Shown: one piece after another, positions 63,701 to 64,000 of the stretch
Layout: each line of letters opens with the position of its first letter
Position numbering within the stretch: the first letter of the stretch is position 1
Assembly: GCF_000006405.1 (NCBI RefSeq)
Contig: NW_003217015.1
Coordinates: 245,548-309,547, forward strand
Origin: Perkinsus marinus ATCC 50983
Taxonomy: Eukaryota > Perkinsozoa > Perkinsida > Perkinsidae
Length of the DNA stretch: 64,000 nucleotides
Direction of reading: 5' to 3'
Notes under the pieces: model-generated
The model's input: the letters and a program-made list of their open reading frames with translations, nothing else
Database searches by the model: none
Told to the model about the DNA's origin: nothing
Translations under genes and position numbers: made by a program

Positions 63701-64000
63701 TAAGACGATTCCTCTTCTGTCTTCCATTCCTCCTTCATCCCCTCATCCTTACTCCTACTGGACAGCCTACTGCCCTGCCCAATGCCGCGAGACCCTAGAC
63801 GGTGCCTCCACGACAAGTGCCTCCTCTGTGCATCCCCTCCAGGCTGGCCCTCCTCCGATTTCGGCCCACCCTCAACCCCGTGTCTGTCGTGTATGAGATG
63901 CTGATCCCTCCCTACAGTGCCAACCCCAACGTGCTCGTGTCGTCCCATCATCGTTCCCTGATGTCTGAAGTCGTGTATCGGATCAGTACTCTGGGTTGAA
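60740..64000 (-). CDS. Second RAD16-like SNF2/RING ATPase, 5' end beyond window
   Basis: The stop TAA is at 60740-60742, after an exon ending [12 protein letters not shown]. Reading upward: [36 protein letters not shown], a RING region near 61.7-62.1 kb, [20 protein letters not shown], a cysteine/histidine block ([18 protein letters not shown]), [18 protein letters not shown] and [13 protein letters not shown]. These match the gene at 54275-59343 step by step, so the two are paralogues. The region at 63.1-63.95 kb is a long acidic linker with [11 protein letters not shown] and EVIDLTDD, the latter a SUMO-interacting-type motif. The N-terminal ATPase motifs lie past 64000. Confidence 0.85.

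Noticed and set aside
1-64000. Bacterial or phage features (operons, ribosome-binding sites, CRISPR, integrases)
   Set aside because: Genes carry GT-AG introns and eukaryotic families throughout, and no regularly spaced repeat-spacer array was seen.

Overview
This window looks like nuclear DNA of an intron-rich alveolate protist, most likely a Perkinsus species. Three things support that: many GT-AG introns of only about 33-60 nt in readable genes; a 20-base string at 10813-10832 (CCGTAGCCATCTGGCTCAAG) that closely matches the spliced leader shared by dinoflagellates and Perkinsus; and intronless gene copies that begin just after a pyrimidine-rich AG, as expected for trans-spliced messages. 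The species is an inference; genes were read by translating and joining exons by eye, without any search.

Layout. 641-13548 is a Ty3/Gypsy-like LTR retrotransposon with 229-bp LTRs that differ by one base in my reading. Its integrase is split at the catalytic glutamate codon by a 6.4-kb insertion (5491-11910) that has DNA-transposon-like ends and carries a BEL/Pao-like pol ORF of 1497 codons. 14433-16352 is an ABCG half-transporter with two tiny introns. 18.3-24.1 kb (minus strand) holds two or three intron-dense genes of unknown function, one a long coiled-coil protein. 25.4-30.0 kb has a GPATCH4-like G-patch gene (minus) and three 2-Cys peroxiredoxins (plus), two intronless and nearly identical, one with three introns. 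30.2-32.3 kb (minus) is another coiled-coil gene. 33.7-35.3 kb has scattered tRNA-like B-box sequences (SINE-like). 35.3-38.7 kb (plus) is a multi-exon hydrophilic protein; 38.8-41.3 kb encodes a predicted type I membrane protein whose 54-nt intron was swollen to 1443 nt by a dead Tc1/mariner element; 41.65-44.48 kb is a Pro/Ser-rich protein with ten 78-bp repeats. 45.4-50.7 kb is a decayed triplicated segment around a small secreted protein (one copy intact). 51.3-64.0 kb (minus) is a compact housekeeping block: WRAP73-like WD40 protein, a small ORF, a RAD16-like SNF2/RING ATPase with PARP-type zinc finger and SAP-like region, tRNA-Leu(AAG), a small unknown gene, and a second RAD16-like gene cut by the window edge.

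The most interesting signal is a repeat of about 120-155 bp that lies inside introns, always in the sense orientation of the host gene, in two unrelated genes (copies at 23218, 24290, 35613 and 37112). It behaves like an introner, a mobile element that creates introns. Three 100-base N runs (5928, 23276, 37432) are assembly gaps; one begins inside an introner copy.
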